This document shows, one piece after another, positions 16,167-23,630 of a stretch of 32,628 bases of DNA. Location of the stretch: positions 1 through 32,628 of the forward strand of contig JADFPG010000013.1 in the NCBI GenBank assembly GCA_022562455.1, given 5' to 3'. This DNA is from Fidelibacterota bacterium. GTDB lineage: Bacteria > Fidelibacterota > Marinisomatia > Marinisomatales > SCKK01. A program made the position numbers and the translations under genes. Positions within the stretch are counted from its first letter, which is position 1, and each line of letters begins with the position of its first letter. The notes beneath the pieces are model-generated. The model had not been told where the DNA came from and made no database searches. It saw only the letters and a program-made list of their open reading frames with translations.

Positions 16167-17282
16167 TCAGTCTAAATAAGCTTGAATCACAGACGAAACA
16201 ATTTCCAATCCCTCCTCAAATCCATCTTTAATACCATAACCGATACGAATGAAACCCTCGGAATCAAACGTATATTTCCCTGGTGGGATTAGTACACTAT
16301 ATTCCTCAGCGAGAACACGACACAGCTCATTCGTGTTGATCTCAGGAATGAATCTGGGGAAAGTAATAGGGCCACCTACTGGCTTTACCCAATCAAAGAT
16401 ACCGTTTTGATTCTGAATCCATTTCTCTAAAACTGGAAAATTACAGTCTACAATCGCCTGATTCCGTGCAAGGACTTTATCCCTGTGGCGATGGGCGATA
16501 GCAGCAAGTTTCTGCTCGATAACAGGAGCACAAACCGTGGTGAAGTACCGGATATGACGAAGGGAATCGAGGATATCTTTTGGTGCAGCAATCCATCCTA
16601 TTCTCAGCCCACTTAACCCAAAAACTTTAGACATACTCCCTGTGGCGATCGTTTCTCCATCCATATCACGAATCGAAGGGGTTAGTGAATTGCCATTCAC
16701 TGTGATCCCCCGGAACACCTCATCGCACCACACCTTTGCACCCACACGGGAAGCGATGGAAATGACTTTTTTCAATTCTTTCTCATCCAAAGTTTGCCCT
16801 GTAGGATTATGGGGATTATTCAGAATGATGAGCCGAGTAGAATCATCTACAAGGGGTACCAATTCATCAAAGTCCGGTTGGAAATTGTTTTCATGCCGCA
16901 AATACCATCGGCGAATTTCCGCTCCCAAGTCTTCTGCCGCCTGATAAAGAGATGGATACATGGGGAACATCGCCACCACTGAATCTCCAGGCTTCAGAAG
17001 CGAATGTGTTAGTAGAAAAATCGCTTCGGTACTGGAACAGGTTACGTGGATTTCATCCGGTTCCGTATTCTGATACCAAGTGGAAATTGATTCCAATAAG
17101 TCCGGATCACCTAAAACCGGGGGAGCCGTTAGCATCGTGTGATGAAAATCCACAGATTCGCCGGTGAGATCAAATAATTCCTCAACCGTCATCCCCGCAC
17201 AGCTGCTGCTGCCCAGCATATAATCTACCTTGAATTCGTACCGGTCAAACCATTCCTCAAGAGCAAACAACGAAAACTTCAT
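16167..17282 (-). CDS. class I/II PLP aminotransferase (capreomycidine synthase-like)
   Basis: A fold-type I PLP enzyme with NNPHNPTG at 155-162, DEVF at 187-190 and PLP lysine Lys219 in SMSKVFGLSGLRIGW. Its 371 residues are complete. The N-terminus (LEEWFDRYEFKVDYMLGSS) and the GGPITFPRF segment recall the enzymes annotated as capreomycidine synthase, which act on an arginine derivative, rather than standard aspartate aminotransferases. That resemblance is from memory, and no capreomycin-type pathway is present. Amino-donor and substrate are unknown. Its ATG lies 2 bases from a stop codon of a decayed gene fragment upstream (17284-17328). Confidence 0.8.
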   Translation of the reverse strand: MKFSLFALEEWFDRYEFKVDYMLGSSSCAGMTVEELFDLTGESVDFHHTMLTAPPVLGDPDLLESISTWYQNTEPDEIHVTCSSTEAIFLLTHSLLKPGDSVVAMFPMYPSLYQAAEDLGAEIRRWYLRHENNFQPDFDELVPLVDDSTRLIILNNPHNPTGQTLDEKELKKVISIASRVGAKVWCDEVFRGITVNGNSLTPSIRDMDGETIATGSMSKVFGLSGLRIGWIAAPKDILDSLRHIRYFTTVCAPVIEQKLAAIAHRHRDKVLARNQAIVDCNFPVLEKWIQNQNGIFDWVKPVGGPITFPRFIPEINTNELCRVLAEEYSVLIPPGKYTFDSEGFIRIGYGIKDGFEEGLEIVSSVIQAYLD

Positions 17283-17283
17283 T

Positions 17284-17328
17284 TTATTTCAACACAATTA
17301 ATTTTTTCGTTTTTTCGTAGGATAACCC
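17284..17328 (-). pseudogene. fragment resembling a type IX secretion sorting-domain tail
   Basis: On the minus strand this stretch reads GLSYEKTKKLIVLK followed by a stop. The pattern TKKLIVLK-stop is typical of C-terminal type A sorting domains of type IX secreted proteins. The match is short and A-rich, so chance is possible. Its upstream edge coincides with a GCCTGCC-family palindrome (17326-17358). Confidence 0.3.
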
Positions 17329-17358
17329 GCCTGCCTCACTACGTGAATGGCGGGCAGG
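17326..17358. repeat. GCCTGCC-family palindrome
   Basis: The sequence runs from CCCGCCTGCCTCACTACGTG to AATGGCGGGCAGG. The stem CCCGCC...GGCGGG contains an inner CAC/GTG pairing. It closely matches the element lying in frame within the transposase relic near 19904-19936. Confidence 0.6.
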
Positions 17359-17393
17359 GCTGCCAGCTTGTCCATCTTTCTCAAACTACTTTT

Positions 17394-17508
17394 TCATTTC
17401 AGCACAATTATTTTTTTGTTTCCATGTAGGATCCCAAAGGTTCGGGAGCATCTTGTCTTACAACCAGTTGATCAATATAAATCATACCGGAGACTTTTGA
17501 AACATCCT
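17394..17508 (-). pseudogene. fragment resembling the end of a secreted protein with a sorting tail
   Basis: On the minus strand the frame reads SGMIYIDQLVVRQDAPE, then PLGSYMETKK and a stop. Adding one A to the run of seven As would continue it as IIVLK-stop. This combines a jelly-roll-like final strand (IYIDQLVV) with a type IX secretion-style tail (METKKIIVLK). It suggests a broken gene end with a one-base slip in a homopolymer. The direct similarity to 17284-17328 (CAAATTA/TTTTTTCGT-like words) supports a repeated origin. Confidence 0.35.
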
Positions 17509-17547
17509 GCACTATCTCATGCTGTACTGCCAACTGCCATCTATTAA

Positions 17548-19431
17548 CTACACTTTCTCTTCCAAAACCATCTCCCGCCATTTAACAAGCCGCTCCGGAG
17601 GAATGGTGTAAACTTTGAAAATCTTTTGAAGATGGAGCATATGAGCCACGCGGTGAGTCGTAGTCATCAAGTGAATTTTTAAATCCAGATGTTCAGAGTT
17701 AACGATCTGGATTACTTTTTCCCTCCCGATAGGCAATTCCCATACAAAATTTACCTTTCCTTTTTTATCTCGCTTTTCTTCCATCACATCCACGGCATCC
17801 CGGGAAAAATCAAATAACACCAAACCACCGGAAACCAGCGCCATCCCTTCAATGGGAAAATCGTTTGACCCTTCGAAGATAAAAGTGTAGGTCCAATCCC
17901 GCTGTCCTTTCGATCTCTCCATTTTCAGCCGAAGCTGATAGGAAGAAATCAACTTACCGTGGTAAGGCTGTTCGTAGTATTCATTAATGTCAAAGAGATA
18001 CCCGTAATTTTCCTCTATCCTCAGATTCCCACCGAATGATTTTTTTTCTTCTACCATGTACTGGATATCCCAGTATTCCTGCGTATTCAAAAAATTATCT
18101 AAAATAACAGCTTCAAACTTTTCCCGGGCATCCTGGTACTCGTTATATCGTTTAATCGCCTTCTTGAAAACATCTTTGAATTCTTTCTTATATTGGCGGA
18201 ACTGGTCGTACTGCCGCTTATTCTCTTTCAGAGAATTCATCCTACCTGCAAGCTCAACAAACTGACCCCGAATCCGGGTAACCTCCACAATGGAATTCCC
18301 TGTTCCTGACAGAATTTGTTCGGAATATTGGAAGGCATCATTCAGGTCTTGATAGGGAAAATCCCGAAGTGATATCCTTCTGGGCTTGGCACTTAACAAA
18401 GACAAATTTCGTCTTCGATCAGCTTCCAAATTCTCTTCACTTTGACGCTGGCGGTTTATCAGTTCAGATATATCATTCTCCATTCCTGCGAGAGACTCCC
18501 CAAATTCATACAGCAGATTTAGAACATCTTTTAATTTCTCTTGCAGAATACCTGTTTCCTGATTGATTTCGACGAGATTTGTCGTAATCATTGCGTGATT
18601 TTCTACAATCTCTCGATATATCTCCCAGACCCGTTTTTCCTCCCCTGGGCGTCCAATTCCACGAACCAATCGCGTGAAATCTCCATTCAATTGTGAAATG
18701 GCATCATTTAACTCAGAAAACGTGTTGAGAGTATTTTTAAGCTCCTCATTAACCCGGTCAGCATTTCCATATGCACTGTATCTCGCAATAGTCGTGTCCA
18801 CACTTGCAAACTTTTGTTGGAGTTCCTTGCTTTTTTTCACAGCCTTTTCATAGGCTTTTTTTGATTCCTTGGCTGAAGTTTTTACCTCCTCAATAGACTC
18901 CATCACCTCATCCATTCGTTCGATAAAAGATGATAATTGTTTTTGAAGCGGTTGAACGCTATTCACCCCTTTTTCCGTCTCCTCAAGTGTATTATCCAAA
19001 AAAGTCGCCACTGCTTCCACTCGATCCCAATTGCTGTCCCCAAATCTGATCGCATCTACAGATTTGAACAATCCTACGCTAAAGAGTTTTTTATATTCCT
19101 TGTGGTTATTCGTCAAAGATACCTTAAACCTGTCAAGGTTTTTCATGGATTCTCTATAAGTTTTAAAATCCTGTTTGATTAACAGATAAAATGGGGATTG
19201 CCTCGATTCTTTGGGGAATAATGTTTTTACCGATTTCTCTACCTTTTTATATTTTTTTTCAGCCTCGGTGACGGCATCCGTAATGGTGTCCAACGGTTTC
19301 TCAAATTGGGATCGTGAATAAATATTCTGACCTACCGTCAATCCTGGACTTAGGACCAAAATAAAAGCCAAAAGTTGCTTACAGATAAAAAAGTTGGGAA
19401 AGTAATATCTCAAAAACAAGGATACTTCCAT
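17548..19431 (-). CDS. exported coiled-coil protein of unknown function
   Basis: A 627-residue protein with an N-terminal hydrophobic segment (about 16-31) followed by LTVGQNIYS, consistent with a signal peptide. Residues about 45-430 are almost entirely helical and charged, with several coiled-coil stretches (for example 185-215 and 320-345). The last 190 residues are predicted beta-rich by composition: YGYLFDINEYYEQPYHGKLI, WTYTFIFEGSND, MALVSGGLVLFDFSRDAVDV, and a segment ending TTTHRVAHMLHL. No enzyme motif was recognised. An AAAGAG ribosome site lies 5 bases before the ATG. It is monocistronic, with decayed sequence on both sides. Possibly a periplasmic or surface structural protein. Confidence 0.65.
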   Translation of the reverse strand: MEVSLFLRYYFPNFFICKQLLAFILVLSPGLTVGQNIYSRSQFEKPLDTITDAVTEAEKKYKKVEKSVKTLFPKESRQSPFYLLIKQDFKTYRESMKNLDRFKVSLTNNHKEYKKLFSVGLFKSVDAIRFGDSNWDRVEAVATFLDNTLEETEKGVNSVQPLQKQLSSFIERMDEVMESIEEVKTSAKESKKAYEKAVKKSKELQQKFASVDTTIARYSAYGNADRVNEELKNTLNTFSELNDAISQLNGDFTRLVRGIGRPGEEKRVWEIYREIVENHAMITTNLVEINQETGILQEKLKDVLNLLYEFGESLAGMENDISELINRQRQSEENLEADRRRNLSLLSAKPRRISLRDFPYQDLNDAFQYSEQILSGTGNSIVEVTRIRGQFVELAGRMNSLKENKRQYDQFRQYKKEFKDVFKKAIKRYNEYQDAREKFEAVILDNFLNTQEYWDIQYMVEEKKSFGGNLRIEENYGYLFDINEYYEQPYHGKLISSYQLRLKMERSKGQRDWTYTFIFEGSNDFPIEGMALVSGGLVLFDFSRDAVDVMEEKRDKKGKVNFVWELPIGREKVIQIVNSEHLDLKIHLMTTTHRVAHMLHLQKIFKVYTIPPERLVKWREMVLEEKV

Positions 19432-19553
19432 ATATACTCTTTACACAGTACTACAGCGCAAGATAGCCATGATTGTACATCACAACCAATTCCGAACATA
19501 TCCCGTCATATAGGCAGAGAGGGGGGCAAATCGGAAGCTTTCACCCATTGGTT

Positions 19554-19613
19554 GACCAGCCCGCAGGTAGTCCTGACCCTGACTTGTCGGGGGGACAACA
19601 GGGCGGGCTGGTC
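19554..19613. repeat. 60-base nested hairpin
   Basis: Outer arms GACCAGCCCGC (19554-19564) and GCGGGCTGGTC (19603-19613) pair perfectly. Inside, CCCTG and TTGTC pair with GACAA and CAGGG, leaving a bulge that itself contains CAGG/CCTG. It sits about 120 bases from the 3' end of the transposase relic and about 120 bases upstream of the coiled-coil protein gene. Confidence 0.7.
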
Positions 19614-19658
19614 CTCATCTTGCGCTAAATAACTAAAAACAATTCCCGCACTTTCATG

Positions 19659-19690
19659 GATTCCCTGAAGGGGAATAATGTGAATAGAAA
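19659..19690 (-). repeat. REP-like palindrome L1 near the transposase
   Basis: Read on the minus strand: CTATTCACATTATT, then CCCCTTCAGGGAAT. It shares the order TATTCA, a short AT spacer, CCCCTTnnGGG with copies L2, R1 and R2. Confidence 0.6.
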
Positions 19691-19709
19691 AGTCGGAAAG
19701 AAGAAAGTC

Positions 19710-19737
19710 TGACCCTGAAGGGGTCAAATAAGAATCA
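19710..19737 (-). repeat. REP-like palindrome L2 overlapping the transposase 3' end
   Basis: Read on the minus strand: TGATTCTTATTTGACCCC, then TTCAGGGTCA. It overlaps the original stop codon of the transposase relic (19735-19737). Confidence 0.6.
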
Positions 19738-20208
19738 CAATAAATATTTTTCATCGAATTCAACACCCCATTCCACAAGTAGTTTTTTGAGTTCCTCTTT
19801 GTACGTTGTTTTCTTGTGGTGCTCCTTTTGATCCCTTATGTAGTTGATAAGACCATCCTTATCACGATATGAAAAGGTGAAAGTAGCGTATCCTTATTGC
19901 CATGCCTCCCCGCCTGAATGACATAGTCGGGCAGGGAAATACGGGAATATCTTCTCCCTTTTAATCCAATCGTGAGATGCAACCTTTATGTCTTTCACGA
20001 AATCAGAAAGAGCAATAGCAGGTCGTATATCTGTGGCAATGTGGATGTGATCTTCCATACCATTGATTCGGTATAAATGACATTTCTTATTCCTGATAAT
20101 TCCCCAGATATACTTGAACAAATCCTCCTGCCTTTTTTCTAAAAGAGAACATTTCCTATTCATGGTAGAAAATATGATATGATACAACAATTGCGTGTAG
20201 GTTGACAT
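19735..20208 (-). pseudogene. disrupted REP-associated (IS200-like) Y1 transposase
   Basis: The first 104 codons read MSTYTQLLYHIIFSTMNRK and include the HUH motif (DHIHIATD, His54 and His56), diagnostic of Y1 transposases. A TAA at 19894-19896 then stops translation. The same frame continues beyond it as GYATFTFSYRDKDGLINYI, then RDQKEHHKK and a natural end, MSTYT to EKYLL. The predicted catalytic Tyr is in INYIRDQ. The usual family motif WQxGYGxF is therefore split as WQ-stop-GYATF, a likely Glu or Lys codon turned stop. Just before WQ sit about ten extra codons (ARLCHSGGEA) made of a GCCTGCC-family palindrome inserted in frame. Surrounding palindromes suggest a RAYT rather than a free IS200. 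Confidence 0.85.
19904..19936. repeat. GCCTGCC-family palindrome inside the transposase relic
   Basis: On the plus strand it reads GCCTCCCCGCCTGAATGACA, then TAGTCGGGCAGG. It parallels the intergenic copy at 17326-17358. It adds about ten codons in frame between YFP and WQ of the transposase, where family members need only one or two residues. Confidence 0.7.
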
Positions 20209-20221
20209 TCTAATACTCCTG

Positions 20222-20244
20222 TCTGTTCAACCCCTCCAGGGTTG
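20222..20244 (+). repeat. REP-like palindrome R1
   Basis: CAACCC (20228-20233) pairs with GGGTTG (20239-20244). It is followed by GTGGTG, as in R2. It lies just upstream of the transposase start. Confidence 0.65.
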
Positions 20245-20269
20245 GTGGTGATTTTAATACTCATTGCTA

Positions 20270-20300
20270 TTCATATTCAACCCCTTTGGGGTTGTTGGTG
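20270..20300 (+). repeat. REP-like palindrome R2
   Basis: TTCATATT precedes CAACCCCTTTGGGGTTG (20278-20294), with perfect 7-base arms. It is followed by TTGGTG. Confidence 0.7.
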
Positions 20301-20449
20301 TGCATATAGAATAATGTGGTCGTTCTTGATTGACGACTGCGGAGTCCTCGTAATGAAGCGCAAGAATTCTGGTAATTGTAATCAATGCGATAAGGTATCT
20401 CAAATTCTTCCATATTTTGCTTAAGGTCACTCAAATCTGGTTTCAGCCT

Positions 20450-20473
20450 ATTCATTTCAACCCATTCTGGTTG
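20450..20473 (+). repeat. REP-like palindrome R3 (degenerate)
   Basis: ATTCATTT precedes CAACCCATTCTGGTTG (20458-20473), with 5-base arms. It is the outermost and most decayed copy, 10 bases from the end of argF. Confidence 0.5.
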
Positions 20474-20482
20474 TGATACGTT

Positions 20483-21463
20483 TCACCGCATTGCATCGGC
20501 AGAATTGTCAGAAGGACCCTGCAGGGAAAGGAAATTACTATCTTGTGCTGTAGTAATAGTTAACATAACCATAATGGCTTTTTGTACATGGAGTCTATTT
20601 TCCGCTTCATCGAAGACAATAGACTGCTCGCCATCTATCACCTCATCCGTAACTTCCTCTCCTCGATGAGCGGGCAGGCAATGCATGAAGTAAGCCTGAC
20701 TGCCCGCTGCTGCCATCAATTCAGCATTCACCTGAAAAGGTTGGAACACTTTTTTGCGTTTTGCCGCTTCTTCTTCCTGTCCCATGCTTGCCCAAACGTC
20801 GGTATAAATCACATCCGCATCGACCACAGCATCCATAGGTTCGTGAGAAATAGACACATTACTTAAGCCTGCATCTTTTGTTGTTTCAAGAATTTCTTCC
20901 TCTACTTCGTACCCTTCCGGAGAAACTATGACCAATTCCATTGGCAGACGCTGTGCCAGGTTGAGCCATGAATGTGCTACATTATTTCCATCGCCCACAT
21001 AGACGACCTTCAAATCGTCCAGGTTTCCGCGATGTTCCAGAACCGTAAATATGTCCGCCATCACCTGACAGGGATGATTGTAATCGGTCAACCCGTTAAT
21101 CACCGGGACAGTGGCATACTCTCCCAAGTCCAATACATGTTGATGATCGAACACCCTCGCCATAATCAGGTCATTGTACCGAGACATGACCCTTGCAATA
21201 TCTTTGGTGGCTTCCCGCTTTCCCATCCCGATATCAGCAGGAGAGAGATAGAGGGCGTGACCTCCCAATTGATACATACCCGTCTCAAAAGAGACCCGTG
21301 TACGGGCGGAAGGCTTCTGGAAAATCATTGCCAATGACTTCCCCTTAAGGTATTGAGTTGGATTACCATTTCGTAATTCTGTCTTCAACCTGCTTGCCAG
21401 ATTAAACACCTCATGGATCTCGTCTGTGGTAAAATCGGTTATATGTAAAAAATCACGTTTCAT
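20483..21463 (-). CDS. argF: ornithine carbamoyltransferase
   Basis: The enzyme transfers the carbamoyl group from carbamoyl phosphate to ornithine to make citrulline in arginine synthesis. The carbamoyl-phosphate loop KPSARTR is at 50-56, with Ala in place of the more usual Thr. HPCQ is at 130-133, the ornithine SMG loop at 226-228, and HCLPAHRGEEV at 261-271. Its 326 residues include a C-terminal tail of about 20 residues (DSNFLSLQGPSDNSADAMR) that is longer than typical. An AGGGG ribosome site lies 8 bases before the ATG. No other arg gene is in the window. Confidence 0.94.
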   Translation of the reverse strand: MKRDFLHITDFTTDEIHEVFNLASRLKTELRNGNPTQYLKGKSLAMIFQKPSARTRVSFETGMYQLGGHALYLSPADIGMGKREATKDIARVMSRYNDLIMARVFDHQHVLDLGEYATVPVINGLTDYNHPCQVMADIFTVLEHRGNLDDLKVVYVGDGNNVAHSWLNLAQRLPMELVIVSPEGYEVEEEILETTKDAGLSNVSISHEPMDAVVDADVIYTDVWASMGQEEEAAKRKKVFQPFQVNAELMAAAGSQAYFMHCLPAHRGEEVTDEVIDGEQSIVFDEAENRLHVQKAIMVMLTITTAQDSNFLSLQGPSDNSADAMR

Positions 21464-21750
21464 CTAAAGACCCCTTCGGATTGGTGAGTAGTCGCTGGTG
21501 AGTGGTAGATTGGTGAGTGCCTGCCCTGTAGGGAGGGACGACCGTACAGGGGTAACTGGTGAGTGGTTCTTGGTTCTTGTTCAATTGTCGATATTCAATA
21601 ATCAATGAGTCTACTCCGATCTATCTGTCGTTCGGAACGATAGACAGGTCAATTCTAACAAAAATGACCTTTCCATCTAATCGCAGTTACGATGGACAGA
21701 TTCGGATACGACTCATCAATCGAAAATAGTCAATAGAAAATAGTCAATCT
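21464..21750. other. 287-base intergenic stretch with GGTGAGT repeats and hairpins
   Basis: This lies between hslU and argF. It contains GGTGAGT-type tandem units (21481-21566) split by a hairpin at 21522-21551, a GGTTCTTGGTTCTTG tract (21557-21571), and a CTGTCGTTCGGAACGATAGACAG palindrome near 21622-21646. No gene is visible. Confidence 0.6.
21481..21566. repeat. GGTGAGT tandem repeat interrupted by a hairpin
   Basis: Units TTGGTGAGTAG, CTGGTGAGTGG and ATTGGTGAGT lead into GCCTGCCCTGTAGGGAGGG, the arm TACAGGG, then GTAACTGGTGAGTGGTT. The same flanks surround a different hairpin at 12065-12120. Confidence 0.65.
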
Positions 21751-23094
21751 TCAGAGGATATACCGGCTCAGGTCCTGATCTTTCACAATGTCATCCAATT
21801 TATCCATCACATCCTCTTTTGTTATTGTGATTGCTTTTTCACCTTCCCCGGAAGTTTCAAACAGGATATCTTCAAGAAGAGTGGTCATAATAGTATGAAG
21901 CCGCCGAGCCCCTATATTTTCTGTGGCTTCATTCACTTCTGTGGCTGTTTCTGCAATCTGTCGAATCGCTCCCCGGGTGAACTTCAGCTTCACACCTTCC
22001 GTATCCAACAACGCCTGATACTGCTTGATTAGGGCATTCTCGGGATGGGTCAGTATTTTCACGAAATCATCGGAACTCAGTGAATTCAATTCGACCCGGA
22101 TTGGGAATCTGCCCTGCAATTCAGGTATCATATCCGACGGTTTCGACGAATGGAATGCCCCGGCGGATATGAACAGAATATGATCTGTCCTGACAACACC
22201 GTATTTTGTGACCACGTTACTTCCTTCCACAATGGGGAGGATATCTCTCTGGACACCTTCCCGGGATATATCGGGACCAGCGCCAGCGGTAGTCCCCACA
22301 ATTTTATCTATCTCATCTAAGAATACGATACCGGAATTTTCCACCCGTTCTTTCGCCTCCCGAACCATTTCCTCATGATCAATCAGTTTTGACGCTTCTT
22401 CGATGGTTAAAATTTCTCTTGCTTCAGCTACAGTCGTACGTCTTCTCCTTTGGCGTTTGGGAATAGCGCTGCCAAATATCTCCTGAAGATTGATGCCCAT
22501 TTCCTCCATGCCGATAGGTCCGAATACCTGCATAAATGGAACATTCTCACTCGTAACACTTACTTCAACCATCTTCTTCTCAAATTCCCCCGTCAATAGC
22601 TTTTTCCTCAACTTCTCACGGGTACGCTTCCGTCTCTCTATCCTCTCAGTGTCTTCAGTTTTTTCCGCTCCGGATCCATTTAAGGGGAAAAGGATATCCA
22701 GGATTCGTTCATTTGCCCGCTCTTCCGCTTTATCTGCCACTTCCTTTTCCTTCTCATTTTGTACTTTGGATACGGCGATGTCCATCAGATCCCGGATTAT
22801 AGATTCCACATCCCTGCCCACATATCCGACTTCAGTGAATTTCGATGCCTCCACCTTTATGAATGGAGCATTTGCCAGATTCGCCAATCTCCGGGCAATC
22901 TCTGTTTTTCCCACACCTGTCGTGCCGATGAGGATAATATTATTAGGAACAATCTCATCTCTCATTTCACTTCCAACCTGTTGACGGCGCCAGCGATTTC
23001 GCAGGGCAATCGCCACAGACTTCTTGGCATTCGTTTGACCCACAATATACCGGTCGAGTTCAGCTACAATCTGCTTGGGGGTTAAATCTTTCAC
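21751..23094 (-). CDS. hslU: HslU, ATPase subunit of HslVU protease
   Basis: An AAA+ unfoldase that feeds proteins into the HslV chamber in the cytoplasm. Walker A GTTGVGKT at 57-64, pore loop GYVG at 90-93, inserted I-domain about 108-245, Walker B FLDEID at 258-263, and sensor-2 GARRLH at 395-400. The C-terminal DLSRYIL is the tail that docks into HslV. Its 447 residues are normal. It is last in the twelve-gene run and overlaps hslV by 4 bases. Confidence 0.97.
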   Translation of the reverse strand: MKDLTPKQIVAELDRYIVGQTNAKKSVAIALRNRWRRQQVGSEMRDEIVPNNIILIGTTGVGKTEIARRLANLANAPFIKVEASKFTEVGYVGRDVESIIRDLMDIAVSKVQNEKEKEVADKAEERANERILDILFPLNGSGAEKTEDTERIERRKRTREKLRKKLLTGEFEKKMVEVSVTSENVPFMQVFGPIGMEEMGINLQEIFGSAIPKRQRRRRTTVAEAREILTIEEASKLIDHEEMVREAKERVENSGIVFLDEIDKIVGTTAGAGPDISREGVQRDILPIVEGSNVVTKYGVVRTDHILFISAGAFHSSKPSDMIPELQGRFPIRVELNSLSSDDFVKILTHPENALIKQYQALLDTEGVKLKFTRGAIRQIAETATEVNEATENIGARRLHTIMTTLLEDILFETSGEGEKAITITKEDVMDKLDDIVKDQDLSRYIL

Positions 23095-23630
23095 GGTAAC
23101 TCCATTATTGAAATATGGTGATTGGTATAGATGCAGATGTCCGCTGCAATTTTTAGTGACCTTTGAACGACTTCTTTGGGAGACGTGATATTGCAGGTCA
23201 ACAGCGCCTCTGCAGCCGCAAGGGCATAACCGGAACCAGAGCCGATGGAAAGGACAGCACCATCCGGTTCCACCACATTCCCATCTCCGGATACAAGATA
23301 GCTGGTTCTCCTGTCCATGAGCGCTAACAGTGCATCCAGGTGGCGCAAATATTTATCCGTGCGCCACTCTTTGGCTAATTCCACAACAGACCTCTGCAAC
23401 TGACCGTTAAATTCATCCAACTTCTCCTCAAATCTCTCAAACAGGGTAAAGGCATCTGCTGCTGCACCCGCAAAACCACCTAAGACTACATTCTTGGTTG
23501 AGTCAAACTTTCGAACTTTAAGTGCTTTCTGCTTGATCTGCATGTCGCCAAAAGTAACTTGACCGTCCCCGCCCATAGCCACTGATCTTTTCAATCGTAC
23601 ACCTAAAATGGTAGTCGAACGTACCTTCAT
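23091..23630 (-). CDS. hslV: HslV, proteolytic subunit of HslVU
   Basis: An N-terminal-nucleophile threonine peptidase forming a double hexamer. The likely catalytic Thr is Thr6 after a short MKVRS propeptide (TTILGVR follows). Asp22 ([10 protein letters not shown]) and Lys38 match the mature Asp17 and Lys33 of the family. Its 179 residues are complete. It overlaps hslU by 4 bases and the stop of hflC by 1 base. Confidence 0.97.
   Translation of the reverse strand: MKVRSTTILGVRLKRSVAMGGDGQVTFGDMQIKQKALKVRKFDSTKNVVLGGFAGAAADAFTLFERFEEKLDEFNGQLQRSVVELAKEWRTDKYLRHLDALLALMDRRTSYLVSGDGNVVEPDGAVLSIGSGSGYALAAAEALLTCNITSPKEVVQRSLKIAADICIYTNHHISIMELP

Larger units (their letters stand above)
19432..19734. 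other. intergenic stretch with a long hairpin and palindromes
   Basis: This lies between the coiled-coil protein gene and the transposase relic. It holds a roughly 60-base nested hairpin at 19554-19613 and two CCCTGAAGGGG palindromes at 19659-19690 and 19710-19737. A 90-codon frame across it is judged spurious because it is made mostly of these palindromes. Confidence 0.55.
20209..20482. other. intergenic stretch between argF and the transposase relic
   Basis: It contains REP-like palindromes R1-R3 and a GACT/GAGTC-type palindrome near 20335-20346. A 62-codon minus-strand frame crosses it, but it looks like no known protein and includes palindrome sequence. Confidence 0.5.

Noticed and set aside
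19506-19778. 90-codon minus-strand frame downstream of the transposase relic
   Set aside because: It is built from the 60-base hairpin and two REP-like palindromes and overlaps the natural end of the transposase frame.
20267-20455. 62-codon minus-strand frame near argF
   Set aside because: It includes a REP-like palindrome in its end and has no recognisable sequence or ribosome site.
20222-20473. possible CRISPR-like repeats (CAACCCC units)
   Set aside because: The units are short hairpins with irregular spacing and differing sequence, without uniform spacers or cas genes.
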